Source: Serinicoccus hydrothermalis
GTDB taxonomy: Bacteria > Actinomycetota > Actinomycetes > Actinomycetales > Dermatophilaceae
NCBI RefSeq assembly: GCF_001685415.1
Contig: NZ_CP014989.1
Coordinates: forward strand, 1,426,001 to 1,490,000
Direction: 5' to 3'
DNA length: 64,000 bases
Shown: positions 27,272 to 36,641 of the stretch, piece after piece
How positions within the stretch are numbered: position 1 is the stretch's first letter
How the letters are laid out: the number at the start of each line of letters is the position of its first letter
Made by a program: the position numbers and the translations under genes
The notes under the pieces: model-generated
What the model was told of the DNA's origin: nothing
Database searches by the model: none
The model's input: the letters and a program-made list of their open reading frames with translations, nothing else

Positions 27272-28606
27272 GTGCGTGTCATCACCTACGGCACCTACGA
27301 CCTGTTCCACGAGGGCCACCGCCGGCTCCTGGAGCGCGCCAAGGCGCTCGGGGACTACCTCATCGTGGGGGTGACGACGGAGAACTACGACGACGCCCGC
27401 GGCAAGCTCAACGTGCAGCAGAGCCTCATGACCCGGATCAAGAACGTCGAGGACAGCGGCCTGGCGGACAAGATCGTCATCGAGGAGTACGAGGGCCAGA
27501 AGGTCCAGGACATCCAGAAGCACCAGGTCGACGTCTTCGCGATCGGCTCGGACTGGCTGGGACGCTTCGACTACCTCAAGGACTACTGCGACGTCGTCTA
27601 CCTCGAGCGGACCAAGGGGGTCTCCAGCACCCAGCTGCGCAACGAGGCGGGGGTCATCAAGCTGGGCGTCGTGGGGGCCGGGCGGATCGCGCACCGCTTC
27701 GTCCAGGAGGCCCGTTTCGTCAGCGGCATCAGCGTCGAGGCCGTGCACAACCGCACGCACAGCACCGCCGAGGCCTTCGCCGCCGAGCACGAGCTGAGCC
27801 GCGCGGTGGAGGACTACGACGAGCTGCTCGCCTCGGTGGACGCGGTCTACGTCGCCACCCCGCACGACACGCACGCCGACTTCGCGCGGCGGGCGATGGA
27901 CGCCGGGGTGCACGTCCTGTGCGAGAAGCCGATGACGCTCACCCGGGCCGAGACCGAGGAGCTCTTCGCCCTGGCCCAAGAGCGCGGGGTCGTCCTCATG
28001 GAGGCGATCAAGACCGCCTTCGCACCAGGCTTCCAGCGCATGGTGGCGCTGGCGCGCAGCGGGGCGATCGGCCAGGTCCGCTCGGTCGACGCGACCTTCA
28101 CCAAGCTGGTCGACGAGGGCCGCGAGCTCCAGCCGCCCGCCGGTGGCAGCATCTCCGAGCTGGCCAGCTACCCCCTCGTCGCCGTGGTCAAGCTGCTCGG
28201 CACCGAGGTCGTCGACGTCCGGACCACCTCGCTGCAGCCGGAGGAGTCCCCGGTCGAGGTCTACTCCAAGATCGACGTCACCTTCACCCACGGCGAGGCC
28301 ACCTCCCGCACCGGGCTCGGGGTCAAGGCCGAGGGCGACCTCGTGGTCGCGGGCAGCGGCGGCTACCTCTACGTCCCGGCGCCGTGGTGGAAGACGGAGT
28401 ACTTCGAGGCGCGCTTCGAGGACAGCCGGGACAACAAGAAGTACTACTACAAGTTCGACGGCGACGGGCTGCGCTACGAGCTGGCCGAGTTCGCCTGGCT
28501 GATCCGCAACGAGACCTTCGAGTCCTACAAGCTGCGTGCGGCGGAGTCGGTCGCGATCGCGGACGTCATCGAGCGCGCGCGCACCGACGCCCGGGTGCTC
28601 ACCTGA
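27272..28606 (+). CDS. Fused cytidylyltransferase / Gfo-Idh-MocA oxidoreductase
   Basis: A 444-residue two-domain protein. Residues 1-125 are a TagD-like nucleotidyltransferase: ITYGTYDLFHEGHRRLL with the HxGH-type site and GVSSTQLR, as in glycerol-3-phosphate cytidylyltransferase. From residue 128 a Rossmann oxidoreductase begins (IKLGVVGAGRIAHRF), with CEKPMTLTRAE typical of Gfo/Idh/MocA enzymes. It could both reduce or oxidise a polyol precursor and activate it with CTP. GTG start with GAGGAGGA nine bases upstream; stop overlaps the next gene (TGATG). Confidence 0.88.
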   Translation: MRVITYGTYDLFHEGHRRLLERAKALGDYLIVGVTTENYDDARGKLNVQQSLMTRIKNVEDSGLADKIVIEEYEGQKVQDIQKHQVDVFAIGSDWLGRFDYLKDYCDVVYLERTKGVSSTQLRNEAGVIKLGVVGAGRIAHRFVQEARFVSGISVEAVHNRTHSTAEAFAAEHELSRAVEDYDELLASVDAVYVATPHDTHADFARRAMDAGVHVLCEKPMTLTRAETEELFALAQERGVVLMEAIKTAFAPGFQRMVALARSGAIGQVRSVDATFTKLVDEGRELQPPAGGSISELASYPLVAVVKLLGTEVVDVRTTSLQPEESPVEVYSKIDVTFTHGEATSRTGLGVKAEGDLVVAGSGGYLYVPAPWWKTEYFEARFEDSRDNKKYYYKFDGDGLRYELAEFAWLIRNETFESYKLRAAESVAIADVIERARTDARVLT

Positions 28607-31305
28607 TGACGGTGCCCCCGGTCCGGCCCGAGCAGGAGCAGCCCGCGCCCACCCCGCTCGCGCGGGCCCGGAGCGCGGCCTCCCGGGCGAGGGCGGAGAC
28701 CGAGCGGCGCGCGCGGCGTCTGCTGCGCCGGCAGCTGACCCGGGCGCGCTCCTCGGACAGCGAGCTGCTGCAGCGTGCCTACGTCCTGGGCCGGCAGGGC
28801 GCCCGCCGCGCCATCAACTCCGTCACCCACCGCCAGGTGGGCTGGGTCGCGACGCTGTGGGGCGCGCGCTGGCTGGAGGGCACCACCTACGAGATCCGCG
28901 GCTGGGCCTACGAGCGCGGCTACGGGCATACCTCTCCGCCGCGGATCGAGGTGGTCCTGGCCCGGCCGGGCGGCCGGGTGCCCGTGGAGGCGGAGGTGAC
29001 CCCCGTGGTGGAGATGGAGGTCAACGCCCACGCGACCAAGGGCGAGTTCGACTACGCGAACACCGCCTTCGTCGCCCGGGTCGACCTCGCCCCGGTGCTC
29101 GCGGACGACGACCCCCGCCCGTGGGAGGTGCTCCTGCGGGTGACCGGGGCGGACGGCCGTGCCGCGACGGGCACCCTGAAGTACCGCCACCGCGACAGCT
29201 CGGCCCGGATGCTGGGGGCCCGCACCTTCTCGGGCGGCGTCCAGCTGGTGCCGCGGTGGGTCCGCCGCCACGGTCTGTTCTTCGACCGGGTGGTGCCTGC
29301 CACGCTCGCCCGCGACGTCGCCGTCGAGGGACGTCACGTGCGCGCCGAGGTGGAGCTGCGCGGCATCACCGCGCAACGGGTCGAGCTCATCTCCCGGTAT
29401 GCCCGGCGCCCGGTGGAGGTCCAGGACGGGGGGCAGCGCGACGGCGTGCTCCGGGTCGTCGCCGAGATCCCCGAGACCTGGGTCGTCCTGCCGGAGGAGA
29501 CCGACCTGCTCGCCCCGGAGACCGAGGAGGTGGCGCTCGACACGCAGGACGCGACCCCGGAGACCGCCGCGGAGGAGGCCGGCTCGGAGCAGTCCGACGA
29601 CGGCGCACCCGTGGCGCAGGACGACGCGCGCGAGGGCCAGCGCCGGGTGGCGCAGACCTACCAGCTCGTCGTCGTCGACCAGGACGGGACCGAGCACGTC
29701 GTCGCCACCGCGCTGGACCAGTCCGGGCCGGTGCAGGCCCCGGGCTCGGGGCTGCTGGCGTATGCCGGCTCCGGCGGGGCGCTCTACGTCGCCGACCCGC
29801 TGTCCCACCTCGTCGTCACCGGCACAGAGGTCGAGCCCGGGGAGGCGCCGCGGCTGCGGCTGCGCGGCACCTGGGGCGGCGAGCTGGAGCACCTGGAGCT
29901 CGCCTTCGCCGGTCGGCGGCAGGTGGTGCCGGCCTCGGCGGACCTGCGCCCGGACGGCACCTGGACCGCCGAGGTGGACCTGCTGCAGCCGCTGTGGGGC
30001 GGGCCGGCCCGGCTGCCGCGCACCGGCAGCTACACGCTGCGCGGCCGCGACGCCGCGGGCGGGTCGGTGCGGGTCATGGCGGCACCGGAGCTGGTCGCGC
30101 GCACCCCGGAGAAGCTGCCGGTCGAGCAGGCCCGGCTGCGGTGGGAGATCGGCAAGGGACGCTCGCTGCGCCTGCGGGTCGGGCTGACCCGCGCGCCGGA
30201 CGAGCTGGGCTCGTTCCACCAGCGGCGCATGGACGCGGCCTACCTCGCCGGCCCGCACGAGCCGCAGCGCTCGGTCTACCTCGAGTCGTTCTACGGCCGG
30301 CTGGCCACGTGCAACCCGCACGCCCTCGACGCGGTCATCGCCCGCGAGCACCCGGACTGGGTGCGCTACTGGGGGGTGACCGACCTCTCCGTCCCCGTGC
30401 CCGAGGGCGCCGTGTCGGTGGTCGAGGGCACGCAGGCGTGGTTCGACGCCCGGGCGCGCTCCCGCTTCGTCATCGCCAACGACTGGCTGCGCCGCCGGTT
30501 CACCCCGCAGCCCTTCCAGACCGTCCTGCAGACCTGGCACGGGTCGATGTTCAAGCGCATCGGGCTGGACCGTCCGAACGTCGGGGCCTCGACCCGGGAG
30601 GCGCTGGCGCTCGAGCGGGACAAGTGGGACGTCCTGCTGAGCCAGAACCACCACAGCACCGAGATCTTCCGCAGCGCCTACGCGTGGGAGGGCGTCTTCT
30701 ACGAGGAGGGTTATCCCCGCAACGACGCCCTGGTCGAGGGCTCGGGGGAGCAGGTCCGCGAGCGCCTCGGGATCCGCCCGGACCAGAAGGCCGTGCTCTA
30801 CGCCCCCACCTGGCGCGACAACGCCGCGGGGATGGTCGTCTTCCTCGACCTGGAGCGGCTCACCGCCGACCTCGGTGACGACTACGTCGTCCTGCTGCGC
30901 GGCCACTCCCGCACCGTCGGGCACGGGCGCAGCGTGGACCTGCCGGGCGTGGTCGACGTCACGACCTACCCGAGCATCACCGAGCTGTTCCTCGCCGCGG
31001 ACGCGATGATCACCGACTACTCCTCGGTGATGTTCGACTACTCCGTCACCCGCCGGCCGATGATCTTCTACGTGCCGGACCTCGACGAGTACCGCGACGA
31101 CGTCCGCGGGGTCTACTTCGACCTCGGCGAGGAGGCTCCCGGGCCCGTCGTCGCCACCCAGGACGAGGTGGTCGCGGCGATCCGCGAGATGGACGACACG
31201 CAGCGGTATGCCGAGCGCTACGCCCGGTGGGTCGAGCGGTTCAACCACCTCGACGACGGCCACAGCGCCGAGCGGGTGGTCCGCCGCCTCTTCGACGGGG
31301 CCTGA
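28606..31305 (+). CDS. CDP-glycerol glycerophosphotransferase-like (TagF/TagB family)
   Basis: An 899-residue protein. The C-terminal 400 residues are a GT-B type polyol-phosphate transferase: TVLQTWHGSMFKRIGLDRP, LLSQNHHSTEIFRSAYAW, EGYPRNDAL, VLYAPTWRDN, LLRGHSRTVG and ADAMITDYSSVMFDYSV, all family hallmarks including both catalytic His regions. The N-terminal 500 residues contain an Arg-rich helix and Ig-like beta domains plus an acidic linker, and may bind membrane or polymer. It would polymerise the CDP-polyol supplied by the gene it overlaps. Confidence 0.9.
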   Translation: MTVPPVRPEQEQPAPTPLARARSAASRARAETERRARRLLRRQLTRARSSDSELLQRAYVLGRQGARRAINSVTHRQVGWVATLWGARWLEGTTYEIRGWAYERGYGHTSPPRIEVVLARPGGRVPVEAEVTPVVEMEVNAHATKGEFDYANTAFVARVDLAPVLADDDPRPWEVLLRVTGADGRAATGTLKYRHRDSSARMLGARTFSGGVQLVPRWVRRHGLFFDRVVPATLARDVAVEGRHVRAEVELRGITAQRVELISRYARRPVEVQDGGQRDGVLRVVAEIPETWVVLPEETDLLAPETEEVALDTQDATPETAAEEAGSEQSDDGAPVAQDDAREGQRRVAQTYQLVVVDQDGTEHVVATALDQSGPVQAPGSGLLAYAGSGGALYVADPLSHLVVTGTEVEPGEAPRLRLRGTWGGELEHLELAFAGRRQVVPASADLRPDGTWTAEVDLLQPLWGGPARLPRTGSYTLRGRDAAGGSVRVMAAPELVARTPEKLPVEQARLRWEIGKGRSLRLRVGLTRAPDELGSFHQRRMDAAYLAGPHEPQRSVYLESFYGRLATCNPHALDAVIAREHPDWVRYWGVTDLSVPVPEGAVSVVEGTQAWFDARARSRFVIANDWLRRRFTPQPFQTVLQTWHGSMFKRIGLDRPNVGASTREALALERDKWDVLLSQNHHSTEIFRSAYAWEGVFYEEGYPRNDALVEGSGEQVRERLGIRPDQKAVLYAPTWRDNAAGMVVFLDLERLTADLGDDYVVLLRGHSRTVGHGRSVDLPGVVDVTTYPSITELFLAADAMITDYSSVMFDYSVTRRPMIFYVPDLDEYRDDVRGVYFDLGEEAPGPVVATQDEVVAAIREMDDTQRYAERYARWVERFNHLDDGHSAERVVRRLFDGA

Positions 31306-31309
31306 GCCC

Positions 31310-31335
31310 GAGCTCCCCGCTCGGAGGCGGGGCTC
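31310..31335. terminator. Terminator hairpin at the end of the wall-polymer operon
   Basis: Arms GAGCTCCCCGC and GCGGGGCTC pair with a two-base bulge just after the TagF-like stop and overlap the stop of the minus-strand small gene; likely bidirectional. Confidence 0.65.
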
Positions 31336-31639
31336 AGAAGAGGGCGGCGACCAGGCCGACGACCGAGCGGCGACGGCCGGTCGGGAGCACCACCGGCTCC
31401 TGGGCGCGGGTGGGCCGGGGTGCCGCCACGGCACGCCGCGAGAGCTCGTCGACGGCTCGTGCGACGGCGCCCTGGTCCGCGCTCTGCGGCAGCACCGACT
31501 CCGTCGGCCGGGCCTCGGGAGCGGGCCTGCCCGGCTCGACGAGCAGCAGGCACGGGACCGCCCGCTGCGCGCACCAGTCCCGGTCCTGCTGCTGGGCGGG
31601 CCAGCGGACGACCCGCACGGGGGTCCAGCCTGACGCCAT
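31334..31639 (-). CDS. Small protein resembling the N-terminus of a winged-helix regulator
   Basis: A 101-residue protein with GAGGAGA five bases before its ATG. VRVVRWPAQQ followed by RAVPCLLLVEPG resembles, from memory of actinobacterial families, the N-terminal part of winged-helix regulators of about 180-200 residues. Here the DNA-binding half is absent: the chain ends after VVLPTGRRRSVVGLVAALF. It may be a genuine short protein or the remains of a truncated regulator. The reverse gene end coincides with the terminator of the wall operon. Confidence 0.55.
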   Translation of the reverse strand: MASGWTPVRVVRWPAQQQDRDWCAQRAVPCLLLVEPGRPAPEARPTESVLPQSADQGAVARAVDELSRRAVAAPRPTRAQEPVVLPTGRRRSVVGLVAALF

Positions 31640-31831
31640 GTCGGTCTCCTCACCTCGGCTCGACGACACGGCCAGTCTGCCCTGCCCGACAGCCCTCGGA
31701 GAGCCGGATCGGGCCGCCCCGGCGAGGGTTCACGAGGCGTTCACGCAGCGGTCGCCCCGGGGTCGGCCGCAGGTCGCAGGAGGGCCGCGACCGGCACCCG
31801 GTCGCGGCCCTCCTGAGCGGACGAGGCGGGG

Positions 31832-32713
31832 TCAGCCGTCGCTGCCCGGCTGGCCGCCGAGCTCGCTCATCTCCATGACCTGGTCCTCCGCGGGAGCCTG
31901 GATCTCCTGCGGCTCGCCCCAGTTGTCCGTCGTCATCTCCATGGACACGCCCTCGAGGTCGAAGGTCAGCTGGCGCATGAGGTTGTCGTCGTCGAGCCAG
32001 ACCTCGTAGACGACGGTGTCCGGCATACCCGGCGCGGCCGTGGTGGCGGCCTCCCCGCCGGCGGCCGCGGCCGCCTCCGGGTCGAGCGTCACCTGGTAGT
32101 GCCGCATCTCGGTGCCGTCGACGTCCTCCTCGCCGACGAGGACCACGCTCTGGGCGCCCTGCTCCCACGCCTCCCACTGGGTGGAGACGTCGAGGTCCTC
32201 CATCGCGCCGGCCTGGCCGAGCAGGTCCTCCCCGCCCCGGACGTACATGCCCTCCGGCGTGACGCCGGGCATGGCGAGGTAGACCTCGCCACCGGTGGTG
32301 ATCATCTCCATGTCGCCGACCTGGGGCATGGTCATGGTGATCTGCATGAGCGGCTGCTCGCCGGACAGGTCGACAGCCCCCTCGGCGTCCATGGCCTGGC
32401 CCGAGGCGTCCATGCTCATGGTGAGGGTGTAGCTGGACAGCGTCTCCTCGCCGGGCTCCTGCATCATGGCGAGGAAGTCCTCGACCGGGATCTCCTCGCC
32501 GTCGGCGGCGGCCGCCTCGCTCGTGTCGTCGGCCCCGGCGGCGTCCTCCTCGCTCGTCTCGGGGGCGCTGCTCTCCTGCGCGTCCTCGGTGCTGGAGGCC
32601 TCGCCGGACCCGCCCTCGGGGTCGGTGCTCTCCCCGCCGCCGCAGGCGGCCAGCCCCAGGCTCAGGACTCCGGCGCTGACGATCGCGCCCAGCCGCTTCC
32701 GCGTGCTGCTCAT
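31832..32713 (-). CDS. LppX/LprG-like lipoprotein
   Basis: A 293-residue exported lipoprotein. The signal peptide ends in the lipobox SLGLAACGGG (Cys at about 24), followed by a 50-residue acidic Ser/Glu/Ala linker and a beta-rich domain (LSSYTLTMSMDASGQ ... TTGGEVYLAMPGVTPEGMYVRG ... YEVWLDDDNLMRQLTFDLEG). This strand pattern matches actinobacterial LppX/LprG-type lipid-binding lipoproteins. A GAGCGAGA stretch precedes the ATG. Cargo and partner unknown. Confidence 0.8.
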   Translation of the reverse strand: MSSTRKRLGAIVSAGVLSLGLAACGGGESTDPEGGSGEASSTEDAQESSAPETSEEDAAGADDTSEAAAADGEEIPVEDFLAMMQEPGEETLSSYTLTMSMDASGQAMDAEGAVDLSGEQPLMQITMTMPQVGDMEMITTGGEVYLAMPGVTPEGMYVRGGEDLLGQAGAMEDLDVSTQWEAWEQGAQSVVLVGEEDVDGTEMRHYQVTLDPEAAAAAGGEAATTAAPGMPDTVVYEVWLDDDNLMRQLTFDLEGVSMEMTTDNWGEPQEIQAPAEDQVMEMSELGGQPGSDG

Positions 32714-32872
32714 GTCGGTCTCGCTCTCCCTGCTACCCCCGCTCCGCGGAGGGGTGGTGGATGGTGGTTCCATCGTGGCACAGCGGGGACTTCGGTTCTT
32801 CCCCGGCGGCGGTGCTGTGGTCGAATGGGGACTCTGTCCGTCTTCCCTTCGCCAGAACGCAGGAACCACCAC

Positions 32873-33895
32873 GTGACCGGCAACGCCACCTTCCGGCACA
32901 GCGACACCGCCGTGCTGTCCGTCACCGCCGTCGACGCGCCGATCGTCAAGACCTCGGCCGAGTTCGACGAGGTCATCGGAGACTCCTACGGCCGCAACGG
33001 CCTGCGCCCCGGGATGCTGGCCAAGCTGGCCGGGATCTCCGAGCGCCGGTGGTGGCACGAGGACCAGAGCTTCGTCGACGGCGCGGTCCAGGCCGCCCAG
33101 GAGGCGCTGGCCCAGGCGGGGGTCGACGCCGATCGGGTGGGTCTGCTCATCAACACCTCGGTGAGCCGCGAGCACCTCGAGCCCTCGATCGCGGTCTCGG
33201 TGCACCACGCGCTGGGCCTGCCCTCGGCCTGCCTGAACTTCGACCTCACCAACGCCTGCCTCGGCTTCGTCAACGGTATGCAGCTGGCGGCGACGATGAT
33301 CGACGGCGGACAGATCGACTACGCCCTCGTGGTGTGCGGCGAGGGCTCCCGGGTCCCGCAGGAGCGGACGCTGGAGCGGCTGTCCGGCCCGGACGCGACC
33401 GCGCAGGACATCGTCAGCCAGTTCGCGACCCTCACCCTGGGTTCGGGGGCGGCCGCCATGCTGCTCGGTCGCGCCAGCGAGCACCCGGAGGGGCACCGGG
33501 TCGTCGGCGGGGTCACCCGAGCCGCCACCGAGCACCACGAGCTGTGCGTCGGCGACTTCACCGAGATGCGGACCGACGCCCAGGGTCTCCTGGTCGCGGG
33601 GATGGGGCTGGCCGGCGCGCTGTGGCGCGACGCCGCGCAGGAGTTCGACTGGCAGGAGATGGACCGCTACATCGTCCACCAGGTCTCGCAGGTGCATACC
33701 ACCAAGACGGCCGAGGCCCTCGGCATCGACCTGGAGCGGATCCCGCTCACCTTCCCCACCTACGGCAACGTCGGACCCGCCGCGGTCGCGATCACGCTGG
33801 CCAAGGAGGCCGACAGCCTGGAGCGCGGGGACCGGGTGCTCATGATGGGCATCGGGTCCGGGCTCAATATGACCTGCGTCGAGATCGACTGGTGA
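32873..33895 (+). CDS. oleA: OleA: thiolase-fold acyl-CoA condensing enzyme for olefin synthesis
   Basis: A 340-residue ketosynthase-III-like enzyme. The nucleophile region is FDLTNACLGFVNGMQ; later HQVSQVHTTK and FPTYGNVGPAAVAITL supply the His and Asn of the thiolase site. OleA joins two long acyl-CoAs head to head to a beta-keto acid. Annotation as OleA rather than FabH rests on the neighbours oleBC and oleD, the same order as in Micrococcus luteus. GTG start with AGGAA nine bases upstream. Confidence 0.9.
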   Translation: MTGNATFRHSDTAVLSVTAVDAPIVKTSAEFDEVIGDSYGRNGLRPGMLAKLAGISERRWWHEDQSFVDGAVQAAQEALAQAGVDADRVGLLINTSVSREHLEPSIAVSVHHALGLPSACLNFDLTNACLGFVNGMQLAATMIDGGQIDYALVVCGEGSRVPQERTLERLSGPDATAQDIVSQFATLTLGSGAAAMLLGRASEHPEGHRVVGGVTRAATEHHELCVGDFTEMRTDAQGLLVAGMGLAGALWRDAAQEFDWQEMDRYIVHQVSQVHTTKTAEALGIDLERIPLTFPTYGNVGPAAVAITLAKEADSLERGDRVLMMGIGSGLNMTCVEIDW

Positions 33896-33917
33896 CCCGA
33901 GCCGAGCGACGCTGAGC

Positions 33918-36641
33918 GTGGACCTCCCGCAGCCCTCCCCCCGCCACCGGATCCAGGACCCCGCGCGCCGCGCCGCGCACGACCGGGTCGGACTGCCGTC
34001 GGCACCGCTGCCCGGGCTGGACCCCGACTGGTCCCGCGTGGTGGTCGCGGCGGACGCCGAGGGCCGGACCCGGCGCTGGCACGTGCTCGACAACGGGCCC
34101 GCGCTGGAGGCCGCCGGAGCCGAGATCGAGGGCACCGTGCTCGCCGTCCACGGCAACCCGACCTGGTCCTACCTGTGGCGCCGGGTGCTCGCGCAGGCAC
34201 CGCTGGGGTGGCGCGTCGTCGCCGTCGACCAGCTGGGGATGGGCTGGTCCGAGCGGCCCGGCACCCCGCGCACGCTGCCGCAGCGGGTCGCCGACCTCGG
34301 TGGGCTCACCGACGCGCTCGGCCTCACCCGTCCCGTGGTGACCCTGGCCCACGACTGGGGCGGGCCGATCAGCCTGGGGTGGGCGCTGGCGCACCGCGAC
34401 GAGCTGGCGGGGGTGGTGCTGACCAACACCGCCGTGCACCAGCCGGTCGAGCACGCGGCACCCGCGGTCATCCGGCTCGCCCGTGCGCCCGCGCTGCTCG
34501 CGCAGGTGTGCCGCACGACACCGGCCTTCGTCCGGGCGACCACGGCCCTGTCGCGCCCGGCCCTCCCCCGCGACGTGCGGGACGCCTTCGCCGCGCCCTA
34601 CGCGAGCGCCGCGCGCCGGGACGCCGTCGCCGACTTCGTCCGCGACATCCCCTTCGAGCCCGACCACCCCAGCCGCGCCACCCTCGACGAGATCGCCGCC
34701 GGCACCGCGACGCTCGACGTCCCGGCGCTGCTCGTGTGGGGCCCGCGCGACCCGGTCTTCTCCCAGCGCTACCTGGAGGACCTCGTGCGCCGGCTGCCGC
34801 ACGCCGACGTGCAGGTCTACCCCGGCGCCTCCCACCTCGTCCTCGAGGACCGGCCCGAGGGGGTGGGGGTCGTCTGGGACTGGGTGCGGCGGACCGTCGG
34901 CGGAGAGGGTGAGCCCAGGGGGGCCGAGGCCGGCCCGCGGACCACGGCTGCCGCACAGGTGCCGGTCCGGGTCGACACCGGCCGGCCGGACGAGGTCGCG
35001 ATCGTCGAGCTCGGCGGGGCCGCTCGCAGCGTGACCTTCGGCGAGCTGGACGCCCGGGTGGACGCCGTCGCGCGCGGCCTGGCGGGCAGAGGGGTGCGCA
35101 CCGGCGACCGGGTCGCCGTCCTCGTGCCCCCCGGCGTCGACCTCACCACCGTCGTGTATGCCGTGTGGCGGCTCGGCGCGGTCGTGGTCGTGGCCGACGC
35201 GGGGCTGGGGCTGGCCCGGCTCGGCGCCGCGTTGGCCGGGGCGGGGCCGGCGCACGTCGTCGGCATCGGGCGCGCGCTGGCCCTGGCGGCGGTGACCCGG
35301 GTGCCCGGGTCGCGGATCCGCACCGACGGCGGCGGCCTGGACGCGCTGGCGGACGAGGGCGCCCGGCTGGACGACCCGCTGCCCGAGGACCTCGACGACG
35401 GCGCCGACGGTGCGATCCTCTTCACCTCCGGCGCCACCGGACCGCCGAAGGGGGTCGTCTACACCCGTCGCGGCCTCGGCGCCCAGGTCGCCCTGCTGCG
35501 CGACACCTTCGGCTTCGGGCCGGGCGAGCGCTTCGTCGCCGCCTTCGCCCCCTTCGCGCTCTACGGTCCCGCGCTGGGGCTGCCCAGCGCCGTGCCGGAC
35601 ATGGACGTCACGGCCCCGCACACGCTCACGGCGACCGGGCTGGCCGACGCCGTGGCCGCGGTGGACGCCACCATGGTCTTCGCCGCGCCGGCCGCGCTGC
35701 GCAACGTCGTCGCGACCGCGGGGGCGTTGGACGCCGAGCAGCGTGCGGTGCTGGGCCGGGTGCGCCTCGTGCTCTCCGCAGGGGCGCCGGTGCCGCCGGA
35801 GCTGCTCCGCGAGGTCCGGCAGGTGCTGCCGGCGGCGCAGACGCAGACCCCCTACGGCATGACCGAGGCGCTGCCGGTGGCGACCCACGACCCCACGACG
35901 CTGTCCCCGGAGGACCTGGCGGGCGGCTCCGGCGTCTGCGTCGGGCGACCGGTGCCGGGGGTGGAGGTCGCCATCGCCGCGCTCGGTCCGGACGGCATAC
36001 CCGCGGAGGACCTCGCGACCGGCGACGGGACCGGTGCGGACGTCGTCGGGGAGATCGTCGTGCGGGGCCCGCACGTCAAGGACCGCTACGACCGCCGCTG
36101 GGCGGCCCAGGAGCACAGCGACCGGCCCGCGGGGTGGCACCGCACCGGGGACGTCGGTCACCTGGACGGCTCCGGCCGGCTCTGGGTCGAGGGGCGGCTG
36201 GCCCACGTCGTCACCACGGCCGAAGGCCCGGTGACGCCCTACCCGGTCGAGGACCGGGTGCGCGACCTCCCGGGCGTGGCCGATGTGGCCGTCGTCGGGG
36301 TCGGCCCGGCGGGGGCGCAGCTCGTCGTCCTCGTCCTGGTGCGCGGCGAGCGCGGCGGCCCGGTCGCGCGGGCCACGGGTGCTGCCCACGGCTCCGGGGC
36401 CCTGGCGCCGCCCGAGCTGGCGGCCCGGGCGCGGGCCGCCGCGGGGGTGCCGGTGGCCGCCGTGCTGGTCCGCGACTGGCTCCCGGTCGACGTGCGGCAC
36501 GCCAGCAAGGTGGACCGGAGCGTCCTCGCCGGGTGGGCCGACGGCGTGCTCCACGGCCGCCCGCTGCGCGACCGCCTGCGCTCGGCCGTCGGTATGCCCG
36601 GACAGGCCCCGCGCCGCGCGCCGCACCGCAGGAGCCGCTGA
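33918..36641 (+). CDS. oleBC: OleBC fusion: beta-lactone decarboxylase + beta-lactone synthetase
   Basis: A 907-residue fusion. The N-terminal ~320 residues are an alpha/beta hydrolase (OleB): HGNPTWSYLWRRVL oxyanion region, nucleophile Asp in LAHDWGGPISLG, and the catalytic His in PGASHLVLED. The rest is an adenylate-forming enzyme (OleC) with ILFTSGATGPPKGVVYTRRG and TQTPYGMTEALP. OleC closes the beta-hydroxy acid to a beta-lactone and OleB removes CO2 to give the alkene. Fused OleBC is the known actinobacterial form. GTG start 22 bases after oleA; stop overlaps oleD. Confidence 0.92.
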   Translation: MDLPQPSPRHRIQDPARRAAHDRVGLPSAPLPGLDPDWSRVVVAADAEGRTRRWHVLDNGPALEAAGAEIEGTVLAVHGNPTWSYLWRRVLAQAPLGWRVVAVDQLGMGWSERPGTPRTLPQRVADLGGLTDALGLTRPVVTLAHDWGGPISLGWALAHRDELAGVVLTNTAVHQPVEHAAPAVIRLARAPALLAQVCRTTPAFVRATTALSRPALPRDVRDAFAAPYASAARRDAVADFVRDIPFEPDHPSRATLDEIAAGTATLDVPALLVWGPRDPVFSQRYLEDLVRRLPHADVQVYPGASHLVLEDRPEGVGVVWDWVRRTVGGEGEPRGAEAGPRTTAAAQVPVRVDTGRPDEVAIVELGGAARSVTFGELDARVDAVARGLAGRGVRTGDRVAVLVPPGVDLTTVVYAVWRLGAVVVVADAGLGLARLGAALAGAGPAHVVGIGRALALAAVTRVPGSRIRTDGGGLDALADEGARLDDPLPEDLDDGADGAILFTSGATGPPKGVVYTRRGLGAQVALLRDTFGFGPGERFVAAFAPFALYGPALGLPSAVPDMDVTAPHTLTATGLADAVAAVDATMVFAAPAALRNVVATAGALDAEQRAVLGRVRLVLSAGAPVPPELLREVRQVLPAAQTQTPYGMTEALPVATHDPTTLSPEDLAGGSGVCVGRPVPGVEVAIAALGPDGIPAEDLATGDGTGADVVGEIVVRGPHVKDRYDRRWAAQEHSDRPAGWHRTGDVGHLDGSGRLWVEGRLAHVVTTAEGPVTPYPVEDRVRDLPGVADVAVVGVGPAGAQLVVLVLVRGERGGPVARATGAAHGSGALAPPELAARARAAAGVPVAAVLVRDWLPVDVRHASKVDRSVLAGWADGVLHGRPLRDRLRSAVGMPGQAPRRAPHRRSR

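Noticed and set aside
18476-31305. Horizontal transfer of the wall-polymer locus as an island
   Set aside because: Base composition and octamer density look like the rest of the window and there is no integrase, tRNA junction or repeat at its borders.
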